Source: Plantago major (Eukaryota > Streptophyta > Magnoliopsida > Lamiales > Plantaginaceae). Taken from it: a stretch of 64,000 nt of DNA. The notes under the pieces are model-generated. The model had not been told where the DNA came from. It did not search any database and saw only the letters and a list, made by a program, of their open reading frames with translations. This document shows positions 25,545 to 35,340 of this stretch, in pieces (position 1 is the stretch's first letter; each line of letters begins with the position of its first letter). The translations under genes and the position numbers were made by a program. The stretch covers positions 62,001-126,000 of the forward strand of contig JAIFAC010000195.1 of NCBI GenBank assembly GCA_026545765.1, given 5' to 3'.

Positions 25545-27692
25545 CTAGACAATTTTCATCAAAGAAAAATATATGGATATATGCGAAGGTTTAATAGTGA
25601 GTGGTATAATGACCATGGTTGGTTAGAATATAGTATAGAGAAGGATGCTGCATTTTGTCTTTATTGTTACCTATTTAAAAATGAAATAGGGAATCAAGGA
25701 GGGGGTAATGCTTTTGTTAGTAAAGATAAAGGTTTTCGTGATTGGAGTAGGAAAAGCAGACTTAGGTTGCATGAGGGGGATCTTGGTAGTGCTCATGATA
25801 TTGCTTATAATAAGTTTAAAGATAAACTTAATCAGAAGCAACATATATGTTATTGTTAAAATGACGGATGAAGCAAAAAAGAACTATAGGGATCAATCGA
25901 TCGTTGTTATTGATCAGACATGGCTTTTGAGACAGGGCTTGCTTTCCGTGGTCATGATGAATCAAGCGAGTCAAGAAATCAAGGGAATTTTCCGAACTTC
26001 TAAAGTTCCTTGTCACCAAGGAGGATGTAAGAAAAGTTGTCTTTAAGAATGCCCCTGGAAATCTCCAGTTAACATCTTCTCGCATACAAAAAGATATTGT
26101 TAGAGCTTGTGCATTTGAAACAACCAAAGCTATTATTGAAGAGATTGGTGGCGGTTTCTTTTGTGTTCTTCTTGATGATTCTCTTGATGTGTCAACAAAG
26201 GAGCAAATGGCTGTGGTATTGAGATTCGCTGATGAAAAGGTCGGTTCTTGAGAGGACTTTAGGTTTTAAGCATGTCGCATGTACAAGTGTCGCCTCACTT
26301 AAAGTCGCACTTGACGATCTACTTAATTTTCATGGATTGAGCATATCTATGTTATGTGGACAAGGCTATGATGGGGCAAGTAACATGCAAGGGGAGTTTA
26401 ATGGATTGAAGGCTCTAATTTTGAAAGAAAATGAATCTGCATATTATATACATTGTTTTGCGCATTAGCTTCAACTTGCACTTGTAGGTGTAGCAAAGAA
26501 CCATGTGCGTATTTGTGAGTCGCTTGTGTTAGTTACAAATGTGGTTAATGTTGTCGGGGGCTCGTGCAAGCGAAGAGATAGTTTACGAGAGAAGCAAGCC
26601 ACAAAGATTGTAGAGGCCTTAGAAAATGAAGAAATTGCTAATGGTCGCGGATTGAATCAAGAACGAACTATCATTCTTCCTTGCGATACTCGTGGAGCTC
26701 ATTATGCTACAATTTTGAGCTTGATTAGGTTGTTCAACTCTATAATTGAAGTTCTAGGTGTGATCGCTGAAGAAGGAACACTATATAATCAAAGAGTGTG
26801 AAGCATCACGCTTTTCTATATAATCAAAGAGGTGAAGCATCACGCTTGATAAGGGACCTGAAAAGTTTTGACTTTGCTTTCGATTTGCATTTAATGAGAT
26901 CCATACTGGGAATAACAAATGACTTATGTGTAGCTCTGCAAAGAAAAGATCAAGATATTGTCAATGCCATGAAACTCAGATTCTGCTTTCTAAGAGACGC
27001 CTTCAAGCAATGAGAGACGATGGATGGGATGATTTGGTAAATGATGTGTCTGATTTTTGTGTAAAGCACAAAATTGAAATTCCTGATATGAGTGAAATTT
27101 ATGTGAGTGGAAAAAGATTGAAATGGGGAGCTGAAGAAATGACAAACTCGCACCGGTTTCGTGTAGAGGTATTTAACACGGTCTTGAATATGCAGTTGAG
27201 AGAGTTGAATAGTCGATTCAATGAGGTAAACATCGAATTGTTGCTTTGTGTTGCTTGTTTGAACCCATCAGACTCTTTTAGAGCTTTTGACAAAAAAAAG
27301 TTAGTCAGGTTAGCAGAATTTTACCCAAAAGATTTTACAGATATCGAGCTTTCAGCATTGCCGAACCAACTTGAGAATTACTTTTTGGATATGAGCACAG
27401 ATGTTGATACATGTTCTATTAATGAACTTGGTGAAATTTCTCAGAAAATGGTCGAGACTAGAAGAGATAAGGCTTATCCTTTGGTTTACATGCTTATAAA
27501 GTTAGCGCTAATTTTGCTTGCAGAATCGCTACGGTAGAAAGAGCTTTCTCTGCTATGAACATCGTGAAGAATCGGCTTCGGAATAGAATGGGTGACGAAT
27601 GGATGAATGATAATCCCGTGGTTTATCTTGAGAAGGATGTATTCAAAGGTGTATCAAACGGTTATCATTCAAAAGTTTCAAAGTATGGCTAA
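25545..27692 (+). pseudogene. hAT transposase, C-terminal part
   Basis: It continues the transposase frame after the retrotransposon. The TTF zinc-finger domain has EYSIEKDAAFCLYCYLF near 25628. A DUF4371-like section follows, with FFCVLLDDSLDVSTKEQMAV near 26157 and LCGQGYDGASNMQGEFNGL near 26352. The hAT dimerisation domain has TVERAFSAMNIVKNRLRN near 27531. The stop is at 27690-27692. Defects include frameshifts near 25855, 25950, 26245 and 27520, an in-frame TAG at 26466-26468 just after CFAH, and a small tandem duplication at about 26780-26848. The catalytic protein cannot be made from this copy. Confidence 0.9.
26780..26848 (+). repeat. ~34-bp tandem duplication inside the hAT transposase
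   Basis: CTATATAATCAAAGAG and GAAGCATCACGCTT occur twice in a row, differing by a two-base indel. The duplication shifts the frame and must post-date loss of selection on the gene. Confidence 0.85.
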
Positions 27693-27795
27693 TCGGGTCA
27701 ATTGTAGAGTAAATTTTATATTTTACGGTAAGACATTTTTTATTATAAATCATAAATCTCACTACCCCTGACCAAATTTTCTGCGTTCGCCCCTG

Positions 27796-27803
27796 CTTGA
27801 ATG
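27796..27803. repeat. right hAT target-site duplication
   Basis: CTTGAATG, identical to 10802-10809. Confidence 0.9.
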
Positions 27804-27833
27804 GTATCAAGCATACCGACACTCTGCAGGTTC

Positions 27834-27953
27834 CTAACAAGTGTTTTGTTGCACATTTAAGATTTGTGGCTTCCTCAATCCATACTGCTTGAATCTTTGC
27901 CTCGCATACTCCATGTAATCGAACTCGAGAGTTTGCGTCTTGGTGAATTTCAT
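27834..27953 (-). other. short exon-like ORF inside the outer element (possible captured gene fragment)
   Basis: A minus-strand ATG at 27953 opens 39 codons starting MKFTKTQTLEFDYMEYARQ, a composition that looks coding rather than random. A donor-like GT at 27838-27837 would end an exon before the stop. A GC-rich, exon-like stretch lies at 10631-10682 on the other side of the hAT insertion. I do not recognise the protein. It may be a piece of a plant gene carried by the outer inverted-repeat element, or chance. Confidence 0.25.
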
Positions 27954-29904
27954 GGTTAATATAGATTAATGTTCTCAGGAATATAGTAATGTTTGCAGAT
28001 AGAGATTATAGGTTAGCATTTTGTGATTGAAGAATTAGGGTTATTGAATTGGGGAATAAATTATGTGTTTAGTTAGGATATAGATGAATGAAGAATGAAG
28101 ACGGAATGAATGAACAATGAAGCCATTTTGTTTAGATGCTTGTTTTCTTCGGCTTTACTTTTCTGGAGACATTTGTAATTGTAATATTAATATGAGTGCT
28201 AATGTAGCGCCCCGAATTTTATAAATACGAACAAAGAAAAATGTGACTCGCGCTAGTTCGTGAGCTTGTAAATTCGATGAACTTGAATTATGAAAATTTA
28301 AAACGTTACTATACGCTTTGCGCGTCAAAAGACTTGACATGAAATTCTTGATACTAAACCGTGAACTAGTAAAATAATGCAGCGGAACTTTAATATCATA
28401 AAAGCTTTGATACAAAATTCTAAATACATGAAACTGAAAATGGTAAAGACGCTTCTGGTAAAGATCACTGCTTCGGCATGCTCCACTCCGATCAGCTGGG
28501 CTTCAAATACTTAAAATTGATATTTAGAAAGGAGTCAGCCGTGACCACTGGCTGAACAAGCTCCATGCACGTGCCATGACCTAAAGTTCTATCTTCATGT
28601 CTTTTAAATCTTTTAGTCTTGCTTAATGCAATGCAACCTATGACCTGACTTGACTCTAAACACTTGAACTTGTTCTTCTTGAAAACTCTTAACTTGACCT
28701 TGAACTTAAAACTTATCTTGAAACGTCTTAAAAACATAACATGATCGCGAGCTCACTTGGCATCGTAGGTTCCTATCTTGGCCCATGGTGGCTATCTGCC
28801 GGCCTCAGGTCACTTTCGTGGCCCTATCCGTTGAATAAATAAAAACTGACGGCCACAGGACCTTGTTCCCTATCCGCTGAACATGAACTAGTAACTGCGC
28901 CACAAATACCAGGATATTCCCTTACGAGCCCCTTTACTTATCTTTAACTTGAAAGCCTTTCTTTACTTAAACCTTTACATCTTGTTAAAGTGAATGCATG
29001 CTTCTAAATTCTAACTCATGAATGAATGAACTATGGTGTGTGCATAAACAACACATAATATGAACGCATGGTAAGCATGTTTATATGTAATATAACATTT
29101 CATCGAGCCAATCTTTACCAACAGAATGTGCACATGAATATCAATCAACCGAATTGCTATAACACAATACATGGCAGGAGAAAACAATCCATGGTAGGAG
29201 AAAACAATTATAATTGTCCTAATAACATGTAGTTCCTCCAATCCATGGCAACAACAATATCACAGGTAGCAACTGTAATAGAAATAACAGGAGGACCATG
29301 TCTAAGGCATATAAAACATGTAATTATCTTAGCAAACATCCTGTTAGAACCACCAATAGCTATCTGTAGTTTAATTTACTAAAGTGAGCAAGAACATTGT
29401 ACTTGATATCCTCATAATCGAGCCTAATAAGATAGTGGAAAACATAACCAATTCTTGCAAGTATTAAAACAAGAAACTGGAGATGATAAAAAGTTAACAA
29501 ATATAGTACATTGACAAAGGAGCACAAATCCATGGTTCTATAAATATATGACTATACATAGAACACTGTAATGAGCAAACTTAAAATGCATCATTAGAAA
29601 TCAATTAACCCATAACCACATGGTAATCGGGTGAAAACATTTGTCTTGCTAACTTTCAATTAATAAAAGCTCCAAATACTAGAAGTTCATCACCAAACCA
29701 TTAGGCACTGATCTGGCCTCTAGTAACTTTGAGATGAAGATTCTTAGTTTTTGTAAGATAGATATTGAAGCAGATAAGAACCGGCATCATCTCTTATTAA
29801 TATAAATAAGTTCGGGAAGCATAACATGGACGGACATATACATAGATAACAATCATTCTGTGAACGTAAATGTAAATTCTGTAAGAACTTACAACAATCA
29901 CAAT

Positions 29905-30216
29905 CAGGGCCGGCCTAGAGATTTAAGGCGTCCTGTGCAAAAATTTTAATTGGGCCCCTAATAATAAAAAATATTGATTATAATAGAAGAAAAAAATATT
30001 CAAGATATGAAAAGCAAAAAAAACTACACAATCATGAATTGAACACGAGACCTTTTGTAAGTTAGATATTAACTTTACCACTTGGAGAAATAGATTTTAA
30101 TGATTTGTTATTACATGAAAACAGATTTATATATAACCTCAAATTTAAAATTGGGCCCCTCAAAATAGGGGGTCCTGAGCGAGCGGGCTTCCCGCGCATG
30201 CTCTGGGCCGGGCCTG
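29905..30216. mobile_element. hAT MITE (312 bp) with perfect 8-bp duplication
   Basis: The ends are CAGGGCCGGCC and GGGCCGGGCCTG, an inverted repeat, flanked by ATCACAAT on both sides (29897-29904 and 30217-30224). Both subterminal regions carry TTGGGCCCCT. It is non-coding and sits inside the probable solo LTR. Confidence 0.9.
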
Positions 30217-30257
30217 ATCACAATCATGACATACATAACAATCAACCACATAATATT

Positions 30258-30260
<3 letters not shown>

Positions 30261-30294
<34 letters not shown>
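30261..30294. repeat. (TA)n microsatellite
   Basis: A run of about 17 TA units lies just right of the hAT MITE, within the solo LTR. Confidence 0.9.
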
Positions 30295-30297
<3 letters not shown>

Positions 30298-30931
30298 TGC
30301 AAGTCCTAGGGGAACTTGCCTGGAGATAAACTATGCGAGACAAGAGTGCAATAAAACCACATGGAACATCAGCACCATATGCATCAGCCTTGGCTTGAAG
30401 AAATCTGGAAAGTAGAGAAGAGAAAGCATGGGACGCAAAATACGTCTGCCAGGTTTTTGGAGTTTTTTTTTTTTTTTTTCCAGATTTGTAACTGAAAGGG
30501 CTAATTAATTGGTTTAATGGTGATTAATGGGTTAATGAAGGGTCTTGGGCTTGGCCTGTTAAAGTAATGGGCTGAGATTAGATAAACGTTGGGCTGAAAA
30601 AGAAGGGAGGCTAGCGATCCACGCTCTACGAACTACGCTCCAACGTTCGATTCGTTCTAAAACGTCTAAAATTGAAATACGAAATTTTTGGGCTGTTACA
30701 GTTAATTTTGTCATTTAAATTTATGTATTTTTGTGCATAACATATTAAAATTTAATTAGATGGGCAGATTTGTCAATTACCTAATACGACTACTTTTGAG
30801 TTGTCGTACACAACAAGAGTACTCGACACAAAATTAACGGTCAAGATTAGATCTTAACGGTAGTACGACTACTATCTCATTTTAACATGTAGTACGACAA
30901 CTATCTCACCGTAGAAACCCCCATCTATCAT

Positions 30932-30995
30932 TACTCTAACTTTTCACCTAAAACTACGCGTCAACTTTAATGTATGAAGTTCCCCACGGGGGATT
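30932..30995. mobile_element. right part of the split family A MITE
   Basis: The sequence includes CAACTTTAATGTATGAAGTT and CCACGGGGGA. It matches the right ends of the family A MITEs at 8556-8771 and 8967-9212, and follows directly after the large inverted-repeat element. Confidence 0.5.
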
Positions 30996-30999
30996 ACAA

Positions 31000-31406
31000 A
31001 TTTTTTCGGATCTGTTACAAGCGGGTCGGTATATATAGACATGGGCGCCCACACGTATATGAGTAAGTCTACCAGTATCTGGATAATTCATCTAGTATGT
31101 TGTTAACTCTAAAGACCATAAATTATTTACACTAATTTATCAAGGGGGCAGATTATTTACCCATGAGATTGGAGGAAGTCTCTATAAAGCAACTAATAAC
31201 TCTATTACATAACTACCACTCACATAAAACCCGGTTACTAATCTCCCTTTTTTTTTTTAGTAGAACTTGGTTACTAATCATCACCCAATGTTCCTATTGG
31301 AAGATAAATATCACTTTTTCTCTAACTTGTTAGATATCATTAGGTACTTTCACATTCTGACGAAGAACAAATGAAAGATATTATTATGCATTTATGCTTG
31401 CACAAG
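31000..31406. other. intergenic DNA
   Basis: AT-rich sequence with no gene and no clear transposon end. Confidence 0.5.
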
Positions 31407-31415
31407 TATAAATAA

Positions 31416-32669
31416 GGATCAATTACATATACACCCCTGTTAGATGCCCTTCTCACAGATTGGTACCTGTTAGTCAAACAATTACATCTAGGTCATTTAA
31501 GCTGAAAATCCGTTGACCAAATAAGTTACTACGTACAGTAACTTATGGGAAAACCAAATAGGCCCTTATCCAATTTTCAGAAAATTGATCAAAGTCCCAT
31601 TCTTCTTTCTTCTTCTCCGATCTGTCTCTTCTTCTCCGTTCTTCTTTCTTCTTCGATCTTCTCCTTCTTCGTTCTTATCTTCTTCTCTGATCCTCTCCTC
31701 CTTCGTTATCATCTTCTTCGTTGATCTATCTTCTTCTTCCCCGATATGTCTTCTTCTTCTCCTCTTCCAACGAAAACAACAATCAGAGTTGAAGGATTCG
31801 GGGCCATATGACAGCACGGAGGATTGAATGTCAAATCCTTCCATGGCTCCGTCTCACTACTCAGATTTGAAGGATTCGGAGCCATATGAAAGCAACAATC
31901 AGAGTTGAAGGATGGTTTTCAGAGCAACAATCAGAGTTCGATAACAATCAGAGTTCGATTTATGCTGGAGAGCTGGTTTTCAGAGCAACTGTAGTGGGTA
32001 AATGATATATTGTGTTCTCGATTTAGGTATTAAGACTTGATTGTCCATTTAATGTTTTCCCCAAAATGTTGAAGGATGGTGGTTGGTGAATCAACTTGCA
32101 TAAGGACATATTATAATGAGTGGGTATGAATCAGAATGAGTGGGTATGAATCAGAAAATAGCTTCCATTGTTGCAGGGTGAATCGTTTAAATGAATCAGA
32201 AGAAGGATGGTGACTGGTGACTCATTTGATTGGATCTTGGTTAAATTTGATTGTTGTTTGAATTCTTTTCATTGTTGCAGGGACTCAAATAAAAGTTATG
32301 GAAACTAGAAACCCTTGAAGTTGAGAATTTGAGAGACCTAATTGCAAAATTAAAAACGTTATAGGGACTGAATTGAACTTTTAGAAAGTTGAAGGGTGAT
32401 ATTCTGAAAACCAGAAAATTGAAGAGTTTGCCTTTTGAAAATTTTGTTTTGTTCAAGGACTTAAGTTGTAAATACATTGTTTGGCTATTTCCAAAAGCTG
32501 ATAATTGAACAAGGACAAAAAAGGCTTTTCCTGGAGTTAATTCGCCAAAAGCCAAATCTTTGGACTTAGATGTAATTGATTTTTATCGCCCTGACTGTAC
32601 GTTATTCTTCGACTAACTCCATACGCAGTAATAACGAAATCTAAAAGGGGGTGTGGATGTAATTTACCC
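31416..32669 (+). mobile_element. non-autonomous Mutator-like element with perfect 9-bp duplication
   Basis: The left end GGATCAATTACATATACACC and the right end, read inward, GGGTAAATTACATCCACACC form an inverted repeat. TATAAATAA flanks both sides exactly (31407-31415 and 32670-32678). A 9-bp duplication is the Mutator signature. The 1254-bp interior has a TTCTTC-rich pyrimidine tract (31590-31760), which yields spurious ORFs on both strands, and no transposase. It ends about 220 bases downstream of the next gene's stop codon. Confidence 0.88.
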
Positions 32670-32678
32670 TATAAATAA

Positions 32679-32890
32679 TTATAGGTCTTTTACCAAGCTC
32701 TAATATCTACACAACTACACATAATTATATGAAACAGTCATAAACTTTACATGGAATGTGGCTACGGCTAGAGTCTGGATACAACCTCTACTATATATGC
32801 ATACAGAACAACAAACCAAATTTCAACCATAATTATACATCGGTTATAAACAACACGATCATATGAACACGGACAGCAATCACAGGACGT
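32679..32890 (-). other. probable 3' UTR of the membrane-anchored gene
   Basis: Short AT-rich sequence between the Mutator-like element and the stop codon at 32891, with nothing else recognisable. The target site of the element may lie in the transcript's tail. Confidence 0.4.
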
Positions 32891-34467
32891 CTAAAAAGCC
32901 GGGAAGATCCATCCGATGGTCAAACCAACCAACAATCCAGCACCAGCAAGACTCATACCAAGTGCAATAGCAATAACATATTTACTAACATGACATCTCG
33001 GTTTCCTTGGCCTCTTCTTCACAGGCCTACCTCGATTCTTCCTAGAGTTGGCAGGGGATGCAAAAGAACTAAGCTGATTTTTGCTCCTCAGCTGAAGGCA
33101 TAGTGTTTCAAGCTGCAGCATTTGGAGCCACTGCCTATAAGCAAACAGGTAAGAAGCCTGACGGAAGAATAGATTGACAACATGATCCTTCTCGTCACAA
33201 GCTTGTTGCGCCATATTCTCGGCCTCTCTTGCACGTGTTTGGGAATGGCAGAGTGCCTCCAACAGTTCAGCTCTGCTGATATCACCAGAAACTGATGAAT
33301 CAGTGTCTAACTGGTCCAGCTTATTTGTTGTCGTGTCATTACTGCTGCCCAAAGAATACACCCACTCAGTGCTATATAAGGTGTAGACAAGGAATTCTAA
33401 TGAGTATAGCAGCCAACGTATCAAAAGTTACTATTTATGAAGTCATTTCTGGTATTCTTGAAAAACAGTACATTATTGAGGAGAAAAAGGAATTTTACAA
33501 TGGACAAAGGTTGAGCGAGACTTGTTATAAAATCAAAACATTAAACCAGAAAGGGAATGCAATCAAGCGAATATTGTTAAGTTCTACACGTTAAGGTGTG
33601 TAAAGCATGTTGACTTGAAGAAGATTCTTAACTGAAAATCATATCAGACATACAATACAGTCACGGAAGAAATTATAATATGCTAAATGGGGGAATAGTG
33701 TAATACCTTGATACTCCATCTGACGGTTTAATTATGCCCAGGGATTTATTATTTGAATCTTTTGTTCTCACAAGATTTCCCTCAGTAAAGCAGGTTAAAT
33801 CAGATATCTTTGTCTCTTTATGCACAATTTGTTGGGTTACTTGTCCAAAGGAATTATTACAGTCACCTGAACCCTTCACATGATGCATTGTCCGAGCTTC
33901 TGGAAGATCAGAGTTTCCAATAAACTGAGATGACCTTTGAGATGTCAAAAATGACAAATCATGAGTATCAGCAGCATGCCACCATGGTTCAATATTCTTA
34001 AGGCCAATAAAATCTGAATCAAAATCAGCCGAAAGCTTCGTTGGCTGTTTAAGGTCCAAATTCATCAGATTAGCATTTGAGAGACAGAAATGTTCAATAT
34101 CCTTCCTAATGGTTGTCTTTCTCAAATCATCATTGATTGTAGATTCGAAGTCTTTTAACCAACTATCTTCATCACTTTTAGCATGACAGGGCTGCTTCAA
34201 AGATCTCTCTGAACAAGTAACATCATTTTCGCAATGACAGGCATAATATTCCTCAATGAGATGTTTTTCTCCACTCACTTTTGCATTTCCATCAATATCA
34301 CTAGCACACAGAAAGTTGACCTCCTCATCCAACAGATCAAGCTGTTCAAGCGAATAAGAACTACCTAGCCTGCAGTAGTCTAACTTCTTGTTTTCCCGGA
34401 AAAAACCATATGATGCATCCATAGAATGACCAGATTTGGTACTGGATTCTGACTTTAATTTATACAT
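32891..34467 (-). CDS. unrecognised plant protein with coiled coil, AT-hook-like patch and C-terminal membrane anchor
   Basis: Two exons (33707-34467 and 32891-33371) with a GT-AG intron and consistent phase give 413 aa from the ATG at 34467. The first 250 residues are polar and low in recognisable motifs. A probable coiled coil (SRAELLEALCHSQTRAREAE onward) follows, then a basic stretch with an AT-hook-like core RGRP (about 367-370) and KKRPRKPR. The last 29 residues are a hydrophobic, glycine-rich segment ending IFPAF, so the protein looks tail-anchored. The same frame stays open upstream, adding NDGCLTERQELAFYSKFATS, but the ATG that would include it (34561-34563) meets TAG two codons before that segment. 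The true start is therefore uncertain. I do not recognise the family. Confidence 0.7.
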
Positions 34468-34553
34468 CACGGAAGCCAGTAGCCAAATAGATGTTGCAAA
34501 TTTCGAATAAAATGCAAGTTCTTGCCTCTCCGTCAAGCAACCGTCATTCTAAC

Positions 34554-35340
34554 CTGAAACCATTTCATCAAATTTAAAACTTAGGCATCGCATGAGAACT
34601 AGAGAGTAATAAATCCTCCTTCGCGCCATAGTGGCGGACAAAACACAACACACTAATATGAAAAATCCAAGTCAAACCCACTTTGAGGAAACACTCAGAC
34701 TCCTACTTCTAGCGTAAAGTTTCACGAAACAGCGACAACAAAAACATGAGAAGCAGAGAAAACAGAAACAGGAACCCCAACAACACAACATATATATGTG
34801 AAGAAGCAAATCAACCCCAATTTATGGAAAAAAGACTCAGAATCAGCGACGATCTACTTGGAGCGTAAAATTTCATATAGCGTTCGCTAAGGAGCGAAAA
34901 TGGAAACAAGAAAAACAGAGAAAACAGAAACCTACACCCTGATTGATCTATTCTATAACAAATGATGCCATGTAATAAACCAGAAATTCCAAAAAAAATA
35001 AAAATAAAAATTCAAAGACGGAAGATACAGAAATCACACCAACCATTATTCTAAACATATCTACCCAATTGATACATACAAGGAAACAACGAAATCATGG
35101 AAACTGATTCATCAATTATTTGCAAAAATCAAAGGCGAATTAACTTGGCGTGGTGAAAAATCAAACACCAGAAAATGAAGAAATTACATGTAAACTGAAA
35201 ATTAGATATTGAGGAGCGAGAAGGAGGTACCTGATCATGTCGGAAGAATTGAGAAAATATTGGATTTGCGTTAGGGTTTATCCCTTACGATGATCGGGAA
35301 ATTGATGTAAGCTACACTCAACACTCAATCGAGCTACACA
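34554..35340 (-). promoter_or_regulatory. 5' UTR with probable leader intron of the membrane-anchored gene
   Basis: On the minus strand a donor GATCAG|GTACCT at 35231/35230 and an acceptor TTTCAG|GTTAG at 34554/34553 would define a 677-base leader intron. The upstream exon (about 35231-35340) contains a short ATG frame that could act as an upstream ORF. This is inference from splice-like sites. Confidence 0.4.

Larger units (their letters stand above)
10810..27795 (+). mobile_element. hAT transposon split by a retrotransposon
   Basis: The element begins CAGGGGCAAGCCCA and ends with the inverted counterpart (TTCGCCCCTG). It is flanked by the perfect 8-bp duplication CTTGAATG. Without the inserted retrotransposon and its extra 5-bp duplication (13,555 bases) it is about 3.4 kb, a normal size for an autonomous hAT. 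It carries a transposase gene of the TTF zinc-finger / DUF4371 / hAT-dimerisation type (11720-27692). That gene is broken by several stops and frameshifts, so this copy is inactive. Confidence 0.92.
28203..30700 (-). mobile_element. probable solo LTR (about 2.2 kb plus an inserted MITE)
   Basis: Read on the minus strand the segment begins TGTAACAGCCC and ends GGGGCGCTACA, the TG...CA form with extended inverted termini seen in many large plant gypsy LTRs. The flanks GCTAA (28198-28202) and GTTAA (30701-30705) differ at one base, fitting a 5-bp duplication. No gag or pol sequence lies inside. A fragment similar to its right part occurs at about 55460-55745. A non-autonomous retroelement cannot be excluded. 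Confidence 0.55.
10442..30922. mobile_element. large nested element with ~60-bp terminal inverted repeats (Mutator-like or similar)
   Basis: The left end (10442-10502) starts GGGATTTTCTAC and carries two copies of GAGATAGTAGTCGTAC. The right end (about 30862-30922) is its inverted counterpart starting GGGGGTTTCTACGG, with the same two motifs. Weaker similarity continues inward. Flanking 9-mers TACCATCAT and ATCTATCAT agree at six of nine positions, which would fit a decayed Mutator-type duplication. Removing the nested hAT element and solo LTR leaves about 1 kb (10442-10801, 27796-28202, 30701-30922). That residue has no transposase but includes GC-rich exon-like sequence. The superfamily is inferred from the ends only. 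Confidence 0.6.

Noticed and set aside
30105..30329. ORFs encoding a YIYIYI run
   Set aside because: They read through the (TA)n microsatellite.
31566..31844. Overlapping ORFs on both strands rich in E/K/R or S/F
   Set aside because: They arise from the CTTCTT pyrimidine tract of the Mutator-like element.
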